Origin: Aquisalimonas sp007126095
Lineage (GTDB): Bacteria; Pseudomonadota; Gammaproteobacteria; Nitrococcales; Aquisalimonadaceae
Length of the DNA stretch: 64,000 nt
Assembly (NCBI RefSeq): GCF_048323695.1
Contig: NZ_JBLWFT010000001.1
Coordinates: 124,001 to 188,000, forward strand
Direction: 5' to 3'
The notes under the pieces were generated by a model. It was not told the DNA's origin, made no database searches, and worked only from the letters and a program-made list of their open reading frames with translations. The position numbers and the translations under genes are program-made. Of the stretch, positions 17,025 to 25,363 are shown in pieces. Position 1 is the stretch's first letter, and each line of letters starts with the position of its first letter.

Positions 17025-17732
17025 ATGTCGATGAACACCACCGCACCGGGGCCGGACGCCCCCATTCTCGCCGTGGATGCGGCAACGGACGCCTGTACCG
17101 TGGCGCTGTCCGCGGGCGGGCGGACTGCGTGCCGTGGCGGTGTCATGCCCCGGGAGCACGCGGCAAGGCTGCTTGGTCTCGTCGACGAGGTGATGGAAGA
17201 ACTGCAGGTGCGCGTCGCCGACCTGGCTGCGCTCGCCTGGTGCCATGGGCCGGGTGCATTTACCGGACTGCGTATCGCGGCCGGGGCAGTGCAGGGGATT
17301 GCGTGGGGCGGCAGTGTCCCGGTGGTGGGAGTGTCCACGCTCGCGGTGTTGGCCCAGGGCGCAGCCCGCCGGCAGGCGGCGACCCACGTTTGCAGTGCGC
17401 TGGATGCGCGCATGGGCGAAGTGTACTGGGGGTGCTATGCCCTCGACACCGGGAGCGGATTGATGCTACCTGCCAGCGAGGATCGTGTGTGCGCCCCGGA
17501 GGAGGTGACCGTGCCGGGTGCCTGGGCCGGATTCACGGCCGTGGGCAGCGGCTGGTCCGCCTATCCGGAGGCGTTGTCCGCCCGCACCGGTGCCCCCGAC
17601 GCGCGCGACGATGTGGAACTCCCGGACGCCCGTGACCTCCTGCCGTTCGCCCGCCACCGTGCCGCTCTTGGTGACACCGTTGCCGCCCGTGACGCCGTTC
17701 CGGTCTATCTCCGCGACCGGGTGACCGGTTGA
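17025..17732 (+). CDS. tsaB: tRNA threonylcarbamoyladenosine biosynthesis protein TsaB
   Basis: 235 residues, an ASKHA-fold protein. ILAVDAATDACTVAL at the start, PREHAARLLGLVDEV and CHGPGAFTGLRIAAGAVQGIAWG are TsaB hallmarks. TsaB is a scaffold for TsaD in making t6A37 in ANN-decoding tRNAs; it lacks catalytic metal ligands. AGGAG at 17017-17021 is only 3 bases from the ATG at 17025 but 9 from the ATG at 17031, so the second methionine (MNTTAPG) is the likelier start. TsaE lies 37 kb away in this window. The palindrome after the stop may also end this transcript. Confidence 0.92.
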   Translation: MSMNTTAPGPDAPILAVDAATDACTVALSAGGRTACRGGVMPREHAARLLGLVDEVMEELQVRVADLAALAWCHGPGAFTGLRIAAGAVQGIAWGGSVPVVGVSTLAVLAQGAARRQAATHVCSALDARMGEVYWGCYALDTGSGLMLPASEDRVCAPEEVTVPGAWAGFTAVGSGWSAYPEALSARTGAPDARDDVELPDARDLLPFARHRAALGDTVAARDAVPVYLRDRVTG

Positions 17733-17763
17733 GCCGGACGCCGGTTGCGGCCGACCCTCAAAT

Positions 17764-17798
17764 GCTCTAAAAATAGAGCGAGCGCTCGCTCTATTTTT
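17764..17798. promoter_or_regulatory. 30-bp perfect palindrome with nested inverted repeat: TetR-type operator or terminator
   Basis: Bases 17769-17798 are a perfect 30-bp palindrome centred on GAGCGAGCGCTCGCTC with A5/T5 ends. A second inverted repeat GCTCTA-AAAA-TAGAGC (17764-17779) overlaps its left half, giving three copies of the same half-site. It lies 18 bases before the ATG of the operon that contains a TetR gene, the usual position of an autoregulatory operator. The stem plus T-run could also serve as an intrinsic terminator for tsaB. Confidence 0.75.
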
Positions 17799-17815
17799 TG
17801 GGGGCATGATCATCC

Positions 17816-18517
17816 ATGAGTGAGATCCACCTGATTCGCCACGGTCAGGCGTCCTTCGGTAGCGACGACTATGATCGTCTCTCCGAGACCGGCCGTCAGC
17901 AGTCGCTGCGCCTGCGGGATCACTGGCGTGCCCTGGGGATGCGTTTTGATGTGATCTACTGCGGGATGCTCCACCGCCAGCGCACCACGGCGGATATCCT
18001 CATGAGCGGCCAGCTCGCACCCGAGTGGCGTGAATCCGCCTGTCTTGACGAATTTGCCCACCAGCCGGTGCTCCGTGCGTGGGCACGTCGGCTTCGGGAG
18101 CAGGACCCGGGCAGCATGCCGGATCGCGACCTGCTGAACTCCGATCGCCGTGTCTTCCAGCGCTTCTATGCCGAGGCCATGACCGCCTGGGTGGATAACC
18201 GCCTGCCGGCGATGGAGGGGCTGGAGCCATGGCCGGCCTTCCGCGAGCGCTGCAGTGGTGCACTCGACGAGCTGGTGCGGGATCACCCCCGCGGCGCCCG
18301 GCTGGGCGTGGTGACATCCGCCGGGGTGATCGGCGTGCTCATGGGCCGGGTGCTGGGGCTGGACGACCATGCCGCCGTGCGACTGGGATGGACCATCTAC
18401 AACAGTTCCCTCACGCGCCTGCGGTTCGGCAGCGGCAACGAGGCGAGTCTGACCGATTTCAACGCCGTGCCCCACCTGGAACACCCCGATTCCGCCGAGA
18501 TGATCACGTTCCGATGA
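17816..18517 (+). CDS. Histidine-phosphatase-superfamily (phosphoglycerate-mutase-like) protein
   Basis: 233 residues. The phosphohistidine motif IRHGQAS is at residues 7-13 and LSETGRQQ follows. The second catalytic histidine, usually in a (S/T)HGG segment, is absent: the sequence there is VVTSAGVIG (residues 165-173). This variant seems to belong to a subfamily found beside acyl-CoA dehydrogenase genes, which I recall only in general terms. Its substrate is unknown. It opens a seven-gene plus-strand cluster, with the palindrome 18 bases upstream. Its TGA overlaps the ATG of the TetR gene. Confidence 0.82.
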   Translation: MSEIHLIRHGQASFGSDDYDRLSETGRQQSLRLRDHWRALGMRFDVIYCGMLHRQRTTADILMSGQLAPEWRESACLDEFAHQPVLRAWARRLREQDPGSMPDRDLLNSDRRVFQRFYAEAMTAWVDNRLPAMEGLEPWPAFRERCSGALDELVRDHPRGARLGVVTSAGVIGVLMGRVLGLDDHAAVRLGWTIYNSSLTRLRFGSGNEASLTDFNAVPHLEHPDSAEMITFR

Positions 18518-19263
18518 CAGCGATGGCGACAGACAGCGAGGGTTTTCCCGCTTTTCACCGGGCGCTGTGCAGCCGGCAGGAGGAATTCCTGCGGGAAGTC
18601 TACGAGCGCCACCAGGACGTCATTCGCATCAAGTCGGAGGCCGTGGCCCTGCGCAAGCTGGGGCTGATCTTCGAGAAGACCCTGGAGATCAGCAACCACA
18701 ACGGTTTTCAGGCCACCAGCGTGCGCGACCTCAGCGAGGCCACCGGCATCAGCATGGGATCGCTGTACTCCTACATTGAAAGCAAGGACCGTCTGCTCGG
18801 CATGATCCTCAGCTACGGCCGGGTCGTGGTGGATCGCACCCTGCGCATTCCGGACGCGGTTACCGATCCGGTTGCCCGGCTGCGTCACGTGTTGCGTACG
18901 CACGTGTACGTTACCGAGGTGCTGCAGCCGTGGTTCTATTTCTCCTACATGGAGTCCCGCCACTTCGACCGCGACGCGCGCGAGCGTGCCATCGCCGGTG
19001 AGCTGCGGACCGAGCGGCTGATCATCGGCCTGCTGGAGGAGGGGATCGCCCAGGGCGCATACCGGATCGAGGATCCGGAGTTCACGGCGGCTTTGATCAA
19101 GCCGCTGTTGCAGGAGTGGTACCTCAAGCGCTGGAAGTACCGGCGGCGCAACATCAGCGTGGACGGCTACGCTGATGGCATGATCGCATTCGTTGAGTCC
19201 TCAGTCGTCTGCCGCGAACCGGTGGCGACGGCGACAACCGTTACGGGAGAGAAGCACCAATGA
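18514..19263 (+). CDS. TetR/AcrR-family transcriptional regulator
   Basis: 249 residues from an ATG overlapping the previous stop (ATGA). After about 45 N-terminal residues a TetR helix-turn-helix is clear: GFQATSVRDLSEATGISMGS followed by LYSYIESKDRLL. The C-terminal ligand domain is of the fatty-acid/acyl-CoA regulator kind in general layout; the effector is not readable. Its place inside an operon of acyl-CoA and reductase genes implies local repression, probably at the palindrome 17769-17798. The stop overlaps the ATG of the first SDR gene. Confidence 0.9.
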   Translation: MTAMATDSEGFPAFHRALCSRQEEFLREVYERHQDVIRIKSEAVALRKLGLIFEKTLEISNHNGFQATSVRDLSEATGISMGSLYSYIESKDRLLGMILSYGRVVVDRTLRIPDAVTDPVARLRHVLRTHVYVTEVLQPWFYFSYMESRHFDRDARERAIAGELRTERLIIGLLEEGIAQGAYRIEDPEFTAALIKPLLQEWYLKRWKYRRRNISVDGYADGMIAFVESSVVCREPVATATTVTGEKHQ

Positions 19264-20027
19264 CGCAGAAGAACCTGTTCGACCTGACCGGCCGCGTGGC
19301 ACTGGTTACCGGCGCCAGCCGCGGGATCGGTGAGGCCAGTGCACGGCTGCTGGCGCACCACGGCGCCCATGTGATCGTCTCCAGCCGCAAGCAGGAGGTG
19401 TGCGAAGAAGTGGCCGAGAGTATCCGCGCCGACGGCGGCAAGGCATCGGCTTTCGCCTGTCACGTGGGCACCATGGAGCAGATCACGGCGATCTTCGAGC
19501 ACATCCGCGAGGCCCACGGCCGGCTCGACATCCTGGTGAACAACGCCGCCGCCAACCCCTATTTCGGGCACATTCTCGACACCGACCTGGGCGCCTACCA
19601 GAAGACCGTGGACGTCAACGTCCGTGGCTACTTCTTCATGTCCACCGAGGCCGGCAAGATCATGCGCGAGCAGGGCGGTGGCAGCATCGTCAACGTCGCC
19701 TCCATCAACGGCGTCAGCCCCGGCAACATGCAGGGCATCTACTCCATCAGCAAGGCGGCGGTGATCAACATGACCAAGGCCTTCGCCAAGGAGTGCGCGC
19801 AGTTCAACATCCGCTGCAACGCGCTGCTGCCGGGTCTGACCAAGACCAAGTTCGCTTCGGCGCTGTTCGAGAACGAGGACGTGCGCAAGGGCGTGATGAC
19901 ATCCATCCCGATGCAGCGCCACGCCGAGCCCGAGGAGATGGCCGGCACCATCCTGTATCTCGCCTCCGACGCATCCAGTTACGCGACCGGAACCTGCGTC
20001 AACGTGGACGGTGGCCTGCTGGCCTGA
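19260..20027 (+). CDS. Short-chain dehydrogenase/reductase (first of two)
   Basis: 255 residues. Classical SDR: cofactor motif TGASRGIG, NNAA, catalytic serine in NVASINGVS, YSISK catalytic pair, and a C-terminal DGGLLA. This layout fits 3-hydroxyacyl-CoA or 3-oxoacyl reductase-like enzymes. No acidic residue marks strict NAD use after beta-2, where SSRKQ suggests NADPH. It overlaps the TetR gene by ATGA and is 9 bases from the next SDR gene, so it is part of the operon. Confidence 0.9.
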   Translation: MTQKNLFDLTGRVALVTGASRGIGEASARLLAHHGAHVIVSSRKQEVCEEVAESIRADGGKASAFACHVGTMEQITAIFEHIREAHGRLDILVNNAAANPYFGHILDTDLGAYQKTVDVNVRGYFFMSTEAGKIMREQGGGSIVNVASINGVSPGNMQGIYSISKAAVINMTKAFAKECAQFNIRCNALLPGLTKTKFASALFENEDVRKGVMTSIPMQRHAEPEEMAGTILYLASDASSYATGTCVNVDGGLLA

Positions 20028-20036
20028 GGAGGCGCC

Positions 20037-20798
20037 ATGGTCGGGGACTTCAAGGGCAAGGTGGTGCTGGTCACCGGCGGCGCGTCCGGGATCGGGCGGG
20101 CCATCGTCGAGCGCCTGGCGGCGCGGGGCGCCACCCTGGTGATTGCGGACATCCTCCGCAGGGAAGGCGAGAAGGCCGCCGCGGCCGCCCGGGAACAGGG
20201 GGTGGACGCCCGGTTTCTGCCGCTGGACGTTCGCGAGCCTGATGAAGTCCGCGATCTCGTGCAGGCCATCGTCGATGCCCACGGCCAGCTCGACTGCGCC
20301 GTGAACAATGCCGGTGTCGAGCACGGCCTGCAGGCCCTGGCGGACGTGGGTGACGAAGACTGGGACCGCATCCAGGACATCAACCTCAAGGGCGTGTGGC
20401 TGTGTCTGAAGCACGAGCTGCCGCAGATGGTCCGGCAGGGGCGGGGCAGCATCGTCAACCTGGCCTCGGTGGCCGGGCTGGTGGGCGCGCCGCTGCTTGG
20501 CCCCTATGCTGCAAGCAAGCACGGTGTCGTCGGCCTGACGCGCACCGCGGCGCTGGAGTACGGCCGCATGGGCGTGCGGGTGAACGCCGTGTGTCCCAGC
20601 ACCATCCGCACCGAGATGTTCCAGCGCTCCCTGACCGGCCGCCCGGATCTTGCCGAGAAGCTGGTCCGCAACTCGCCGATGCGCCGGCTCGGTGAGCCCG
20701 GCGAAGTGGCGGAGGCGGTGATCTGGCTGTGCTCGGACGCGGCGAGTTTCGTCAATGGCCATCAGCTTGCCGTCGATGGCGGCATGACCGCGCAGTAG
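20037..20798 (+). CDS. Short-chain dehydrogenase/reductase (second of two)
   Basis: 253 residues. TGGASGIG cofactor loop, an aspartate in VIADILRR after beta-2 (NAD preference is usual), NNAG, serine in NLASVAGLVG, and YAASK. It resembles 3-hydroxyacyl-CoA or alcohol-type dehydrogenases acting on hydroxy intermediates. GAGG precedes the ATG by a few bases. Two SDRs of probably different cofactor preference in one operon suggest successive oxidation and reduction steps. Confidence 0.9.
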   Translation: MVGDFKGKVVLVTGGASGIGRAIVERLAARGATLVIADILRREGEKAAAAAREQGVDARFLPLDVREPDEVRDLVQAIVDAHGQLDCAVNNAGVEHGLQALADVGDEDWDRIQDINLKGVWLCLKHELPQMVRQGRGSIVNLASVAGLVGAPLLGPYAASKHGVVGLTRTAALEYGRMGVRVNAVCPSTIRTEMFQRSLTGRPDLAEKLVRNSPMRRLGEPGEVAEAVIWLCSDAASFVNGHQLAVDGGMTAQ

Positions 20799-20820
20799 CG
20801 CGATAACCGGGATTACGTAC

Positions 20821-22620
20821 ATGAACGAAATGCTGATCAACAGCCGCGACCTGCGGTTCCAGCTCTATGAACTGCTGGGCATCGAGGCGCTGACGCAGCG
20901 CGAGCGCTTCGCCGAACACAGCCGTGAGACCTTCGACGCCGCGCTGGAGACGGCCCGGCAGATCGCCGAAGAGCAGTTTGCCCCGCACAACCGCAAGGGC
21001 GACGAGAACGAGCCGGTGTTCCGGGATGGCCGGGCCGAGACCATCCCCGAGACCAAGACCGCGTGGAGCGCCTTCGCCGACGCCGGCTTCCTGGCCGCTC
21101 ACCACGATGCCGAGGACGGGGGCATGCAGATGCCCACCACCATCCAGCAGGCGTGCCATGGGTACTTCTTCGCCGCCAACGTCTCCACCGCCGCCTATCC
21201 GTTCCTGACCGTGGCGGCCGGCAACCTTCTGGGCGCCCACGGCAGTGCGGAGCAGAAGGAGCGCTGGCTGCCGCCGATGCTCGACGGCCGCTTCTCCGGC
21301 ACCATGGCGCTCACCGAGCCCCACGCCGGGTCCTCGCTGGGCGATCTGCGCACCCGGGCCATCCCGCAGGACGACGGCAGTTACCGCATTGTCGGCAACA
21401 AGATCTACATCTCCGGTGGCGAGCAGGACATCACCGACAACATCGTCCACATGGTGATCGCGCGCATCGAGGGTGCACCGGCGGGGGTGAAGGGGATCTC
21501 CCTGTTCATCGTGCCCAAGTACCGCCTGGACGCCGACGGCAACCCGGCCGAGCCCAACGACGTCACCCTGGCGGGGTTGCTGCACAAGATGGGCTATCGC
21601 GGCACCACGTCCACCGTGCTCAACTTCGGCGACAACGGCGACTGCCACGGCTATCTGGTGGGTGAGGCCAACAAGGGCCTGGCCTACATGTTCCACATGA
21701 TGAACGAGGCGCGGATCGGCGTGGGCGTGGGCGCGGCCCTGCTGGGCTACACCGGTTACCTGCACAGCCTCGACTACGCCCGCAACCGCCCCCAGGGGCG
21801 GCCGGTGACGGCCAAGGGCGAGGGCGGTCAGATCCCCATCATCCGGCACGCCGATGTGCGCCGCATGCTGCTGGAGCAGAAAGCGTACGCCGAGGGTGGC
21901 ATGGCGCTGTGTCTCTACGCCGCCTCGCTGTTCGATGACACCAGCACCGGCCCCGACAAGGCGAGCCGCGCCGAGGCGCAGGAGCTGCTGGATCTGCTGA
22001 CCCCGGTGGTGAAGTCGTGGACTGCCGAGTACGGCTGCAAGGCCAACGACCTGGCCATCCAGGTGCTGGGTGGTGCCGGTTACACCCGGGACTACCCGGT
22101 GGAGCAGTTCTACCGCGACAACCGGCTCAACCCCATCCATGAGGGCACCAACGGCATCCAGGGCATGGACCTGCTGGGGCGGAAGATGCACCAGAACGGC
22201 GGTGCCGGCTTCAAGGCGTTGCTCACCCGCGTGAGCGCCGCGATTGAGGAAGCCCGCGGTCATGACGAGACGGCGCCACTGGCGGCCGACCTGGAGCAGG
22301 CCATGGGCACGGTCACCGCCACTGCGAGGGCGCTTGGCGAGGCGTTCGGCAGCGAGGGCCCCGAGCGGGTCATGGCCAATGCCTCCGTGTACCTGGACCT
22401 CATGGGCCGGTTCGTCGTCAGCTGGCTGTGGCTGCGTCAGGCCACGGTGGCGGCACGCGCCCTGCCGAATGCCCACGCGGACGACACCGCCTTCTATCAG
22501 GGCAAGCTCCAGGCGGCGCGCTACTACCTGCGCTGGGAACTGCCCCGGATCGAGCATCAGAGCCGCCTGCTTCAGGGGCTCGACGACACCTGCCTCGCCA
22601 TGCGCGAGGACTGGTTCTGA
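20821..22620 (+). CDS. Acyl-CoA dehydrogenase, long (about 600-residue) class
   Basis: 599 residues. FAD and substrate regions include MALTEPHAGSSLGDLRTRA, YISGGEQDITDN, and the catalytic glutamate in NPIHEGTNGIQ. A C-terminal extension of about 150 residues is shared with the class that includes 3-methylmercaptopropionyl-CoA dehydrogenase (DmdC) and other long acyl-CoA dehydrogenases. It introduces a 2,3 double bond in an acyl-CoA and passes electrons to ETF. It follows the second SDR by 22 bases. The acyl-CoA synthetase at 1916-3562 could supply a substrate, but they are far apart. Confidence 0.92.
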   Translation: MNEMLINSRDLRFQLYELLGIEALTQRERFAEHSRETFDAALETARQIAEEQFAPHNRKGDENEPVFRDGRAETIPETKTAWSAFADAGFLAAHHDAEDGGMQMPTTIQQACHGYFFAANVSTAAYPFLTVAAGNLLGAHGSAEQKERWLPPMLDGRFSGTMALTEPHAGSSLGDLRTRAIPQDDGSYRIVGNKIYISGGEQDITDNIVHMVIARIEGAPAGVKGISLFIVPKYRLDADGNPAEPNDVTLAGLLHKMGYRGTTSTVLNFGDNGDCHGYLVGEANKGLAYMFHMMNEARIGVGVGAALLGYTGYLHSLDYARNRPQGRPVTAKGEGGQIPIIRHADVRRMLLEQKAYAEGGMALCLYAASLFDDTSTGPDKASRAEAQELLDLLTPVVKSWTAEYGCKANDLAIQVLGGAGYTRDYPVEQFYRDNRLNPIHEGTNGIQGMDLLGRKMHQNGGAGFKALLTRVSAAIEEARGHDETAPLAADLEQAMGTVTATARALGEAFGSEGPERVMANASVYLDLMGRFVVSWLWLRQATVAARALPNAHADDTAFYQGKLQAARYYLRWELPRIEHQSRLLQGLDDTCLAMREDWF

Positions 22621-22636
22621 AACCGAGGAGAGACCA

Positions 22637-23644
22637 TTGAGTGACAACAACCGTCAGGTCAAATTGATCCAGCGCCCCGAGGGCGAGCCCGCCCCGGAGA
22701 TTTTCGAGGTCAGTGAGACGCCGGTGCCCGAGGCGGGCGAGGGCGAGTTCCTGGTCAAGGTACTTTACCTTTCCGTGGATCCCGCCATGCGCGGCTGGAT
22801 GAACGCAGGCCGCTCGTACATTGAACCGGTGGAGCTGGGCGACGTCATGCGTGCCGGCGCTGTCGGCCGGGTCGTCAGTTCGCGCAACAGCCACTTTGCT
22901 GAGGGCGATTACGTCAGCGGCATGTTCGGCGTGCAGCACTACGCCGTGTCCGACGGCAAGGGCGTGCACAAGGTGGATCCGTCCATTGCACCGCTGGAGC
23001 GGTACCTGGGTGTGCTGGGCATGCCGGGCATGACCGCCTACTTCGGCCTGCTGGAAGTCGGCCAGCCGAAAGCGGGCGACACCGTACTGGTCTCCGGTGC
23101 AGCCGGCGCCGTGGGGGCCACCGTCGGCCAGATCGCGAAGATCAAGGGCTGCACCGCCGTGGGCATCGCCGGCGGCGAGGACAAGTGCAACTTCGCCCGC
23201 GAGGTGGGCTTCGACGATGTCGTGGACTACAAGGCCGAAGCTGCGGCCAAGGGCATCAAGCGTGCCTGCCCGAAGGGCGTGGATGTCTACTTCGACAACG
23301 TCGGCGGCGAGATCCTGGAAGGGGCGCTGTCCCGGCTGCGGCTGAACGCCCGCGTGGTGCTCTGCGGCGCCATCTCCCAGTACAACAATGCCGACGCCCT
23401 GGTCGGGCCGCGAAACTACATGTCGCTGCTGGTGAACCGGGCGCGGATGGAGGGCTTCGTGGTGTTCGACTACGCCAGTCGCTACGACGAGGCGGCCCGT
23501 GAGATGGCCCAGTGGATCCAGGAGGGCAAGCTCCAGGCGAAAGAGCACGTGGTGCACGGTATCGACGACTTCCAGAAGCACCTGATGATGCTGTTCCGGG
23601 GCGAGAACTTCGGCAAGCTGGTCATCAAGGTGCAGGACGACTGA
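22637..23644 (+). CDS. Zinc-free NADP-dependent MDR oxidoreductase (prostaglandin-reductase / CurA type)
   Basis: 335 residues from a TTG at 22637, supported by GAGGAG 6 bases upstream. The start (NRQVKLIQRPEGEP), SVDPAMRGWMN, the nucleotide loop VSGAAGAVGATVGQIAK and YFDNVGGEILEGAL mark the leukotriene-B4 dehydrogenase / YncB-like family, which reduces 2-alkenals or enones with NADPH. No structural or catalytic zinc ligands are seen. It is 16 bases after the acyl-CoA dehydrogenase gene. Confidence 0.9.
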   Translation: MSDNNRQVKLIQRPEGEPAPEIFEVSETPVPEAGEGEFLVKVLYLSVDPAMRGWMNAGRSYIEPVELGDVMRAGAVGRVVSSRNSHFAEGDYVSGMFGVQHYAVSDGKGVHKVDPSIAPLERYLGVLGMPGMTAYFGLLEVGQPKAGDTVLVSGAAGAVGATVGQIAKIKGCTAVGIAGGEDKCNFAREVGFDDVVDYKAEAAAKGIKRACPKGVDVYFDNVGGEILEGALSRLRLNARVVLCGAISQYNNADALVGPRNYMSLLVNRARMEGFVVFDYASRYDEAAREMAQWIQEGKLQAKEHVVHGIDDFQKHLMMLFRGENFGKLVIKVQDD

Positions 23645-23684
23645 CGACCGCAGGCACCGTCATGCAACGGCACCATCACAGAAC

Positions 23685-23710
23685 CGTAGGGTGGACCTTC
23701 AGGTCCACCA
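23685..23710 (+). repeat. Dispersed palindromic repeat, family B copy 3
   Basis: CGTAGGG followed by perfect 9-bp arms 23690-23698 and 23701-23709 (GGTGGACCT/AGGTCCACC). It is identical over 26 bases to the inverted copy at 13191-13216. It sits between the two MDR reductase genes and may make the last gene a separate transcript. Confidence 0.8.
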
Positions 23711-23759
23711 TTCCATGTCCATACAAGACACGACCATAGACGAGCGAGGAGACAGCACC

Positions 23760-24743
23760 ATGCGCGCAGTACTCTGCAAGGAGCACGGACCACCGGAATC
23801 CCTGGTGACCGAGGACGTGGCAAGCCCCGCCGTGGGCGAGAACGAAGTCCGTATCGGCATTCACGCCTGCGGTGTGAACTTCCCCGACACGCTGATCATC
23901 CAGGGCAAATACCAGATCCAGCCGGATCTGCCGTTCTCGCCCGGTTCGGAAGTGGCCGGTGAAGTGCTGGAAGTGGGCGCCGGTGTCACCAACGTCAAGG
24001 TCGGCGACCCGGTGATGTCGCTCACCGGCTGGGGTGGCTTCGCCGAGGAAGTCGTGATCGGCGCCGACCGCGTGCTGCCCATGCCGTCGACCATGGATTA
24101 CGTCACCGGCAGCGGCTTTCCGATGGTCTACGGCACCTCGTATCATGCCCTTAAACAGCGCGCCAACCTGGCTGCCGGCGAGACGCTGCTGGTTTTGGGT
24201 GCATCCGGTGGTGTGGGCCTGGCGGCCGTGGAGCTGGGCAAGGCCATGGGCGCCCGAGTGATCGCCGCCGCCAGTTCCGATGCCAAACTGGAAGTGGCCC
24301 GCGAGCACGGCGCCGACGAACTGGTGAACTACAGCGAAGGCAGCCTCAAGGACAAGGTGAAAGAGCTCACCGGGGGCAAGGGCGCCGACGTCATCTATGA
24401 TCCCGTGGGTGGTGAGGCGTGCGAGCAGGCCCTGCGCTGCATCAACTGGAACGGCCGCCTGCTGATCATCGGCTTCGCCAGCGGCACCATCCCGAAGATT
24501 CCCGCCAACCTGCCGCTTCTGAAGGGCTCCAGCGTGGTGGGCGTATTCTGGGGGGACTTCGTGCGCCGGCAGCCCCAGGATAATGCGAAGAACTTTCAGG
24601 AACTCTTCGCCATGCACGCCGACGGCAAGCTCAAGCCGCACGTGTGGAAGACGTTCCCGCTGGAACAGGCTGCCGATGCCCTGAACGGCCTGCTGAGCCG
24701 CGAAGCCACGGGCAAGATCGTACTGACCACGGGTCGGGGCTGA
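23760..24743 (+). CDS. NADPH:quinone oxidoreductase-family MDR protein
   Basis: 327 residues from the ATG at 23760 behind GAGGAG; the frame opens earlier but that part is the repeat. MRAVLCKEHGPPESL at the N-terminus, GVNFPDTLIIQGKYQ, the NADPH loop VLGASGGVGLAAVELGK and YDPVGGEACEQALR are typical of QOR-like zinc-free medium-chain reductases. It probably reduces quinones or enoyl compounds. A 115-base gap with a family B repeat separates it from the upstream MDR gene, so membership of the same operon is likely but not certain. Confidence 0.9.
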   Translation: MRAVLCKEHGPPESLVTEDVASPAVGENEVRIGIHACGVNFPDTLIIQGKYQIQPDLPFSPGSEVAGEVLEVGAGVTNVKVGDPVMSLTGWGGFAEEVVIGADRVLPMPSTMDYVTGSGFPMVYGTSYHALKQRANLAAGETLLVLGASGGVGLAAVELGKAMGARVIAAASSDAKLEVAREHGADELVNYSEGSLKDKVKELTGGKGADVIYDPVGGEACEQALRCINWNGRLLIIGFASGTIPKIPANLPLLKGSSVVGVFWGDFVRRQPQDNAKNFQELFAMHADGKLKPHVWKTFPLEQAADALNGLLSREATGKIVLTTGRG

Positions 24744-24795
24744 TCGATCACGGTGCCGTCGGCGGAGCCGGCGGCACCGGGGCCCGGAGGAGGTA

Positions 24796-25224
24796 TCAGG
24801 CGTTGGCCGCAGCGTCCGAGTTGCGAGCTGCCAGTCCGTGTATGCGCTTGACCATGGCGAAGAAGCCGTCCCGCCGGTTGGGCGTGAGCTGCTTGCCCAG
24901 CCCCAGCTGATTGAACAGCCCCTCGATATCCGTATCCATGATCTCCTGCGGCGTGCGGCCCGAGTACGCCTTCAGCAGGATGGCCACCAGCCCCTTGACG
25001 ATGAAGGCGTCGCTGTCAGCGCGGAAGTGCAGCCGCGGTGGGCTGCCGTCCTCCACGTCGGTGATCAGCCAGACGTTACTGGTGCAGCCGTCCACCCGGT
25101 TGGCCTCGGTGCGCGCCTCGTCCGGGAAATCCGGCAGGTCCCTGCCCATGTCGATGAGCAGCCGGTAGCGGTCTTCCCAGTCATCGAGGAATTCAAAGGT
25201 GTCGACGAGATCCTGGAGTTCCAT
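24796..25224 (-). CDS. SufE/CsdE-family sulphur acceptor protein
   Basis: 142 residues. LVDTFEFLDDWEDRYRLLIDMGR, EANRVDGCTSNVW with the sulphur-accepting Cys47, LVAILLKAYSGRTPQEI and the C-terminal GLSPNRRDG-like LTPNRRDGF are SufE hallmarks. SufE proteins take persulphide sulphur from a cysteine desulphurase for iron-sulphur cluster assembly. No sufS or csdA gene is near, so SufE and CsdE roles cannot be separated. Confidence 0.9.
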   Translation of the reverse strand: MELQDLVDTFEFLDDWEDRYRLLIDMGRDLPDFPDEARTEANRVDGCTSNVWLITDVEDGSPPRLHFRADSDAFIVKGLVAILLKAYSGRTPQEIMDTDIEGLFNQLGLGKQLTPNRRDGFFAMVKRIHGLAARNSDAAANA

Positions 25225-25363
25225 GGAGCAGCACTCGGTTCAGAACTGAGGCCCCACCATAACACAAGGTCGCTGGGCGTCGCCGGGACGTGTGGCATAC
25301 TCATGCCAGGAGGGCGTCGCTGGCCGGCGGGCCGCGACGGCGTAAACCCGACGTGGAGGTGCA

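Noticed and set aside
20752..22650. Minus-strand open frame of 632 codons opposite the acyl-CoA dehydrogenase
   Set aside because: Low-complexity Gly/Val/His composition with no motifs; the plus-strand gene is certain.
25225..25363. Possible Moco riboswitch upstream of moaD
   Set aside because: The 139-base leader is GC-rich and fold-prone, but I could not match the conserved Moco-motif core.
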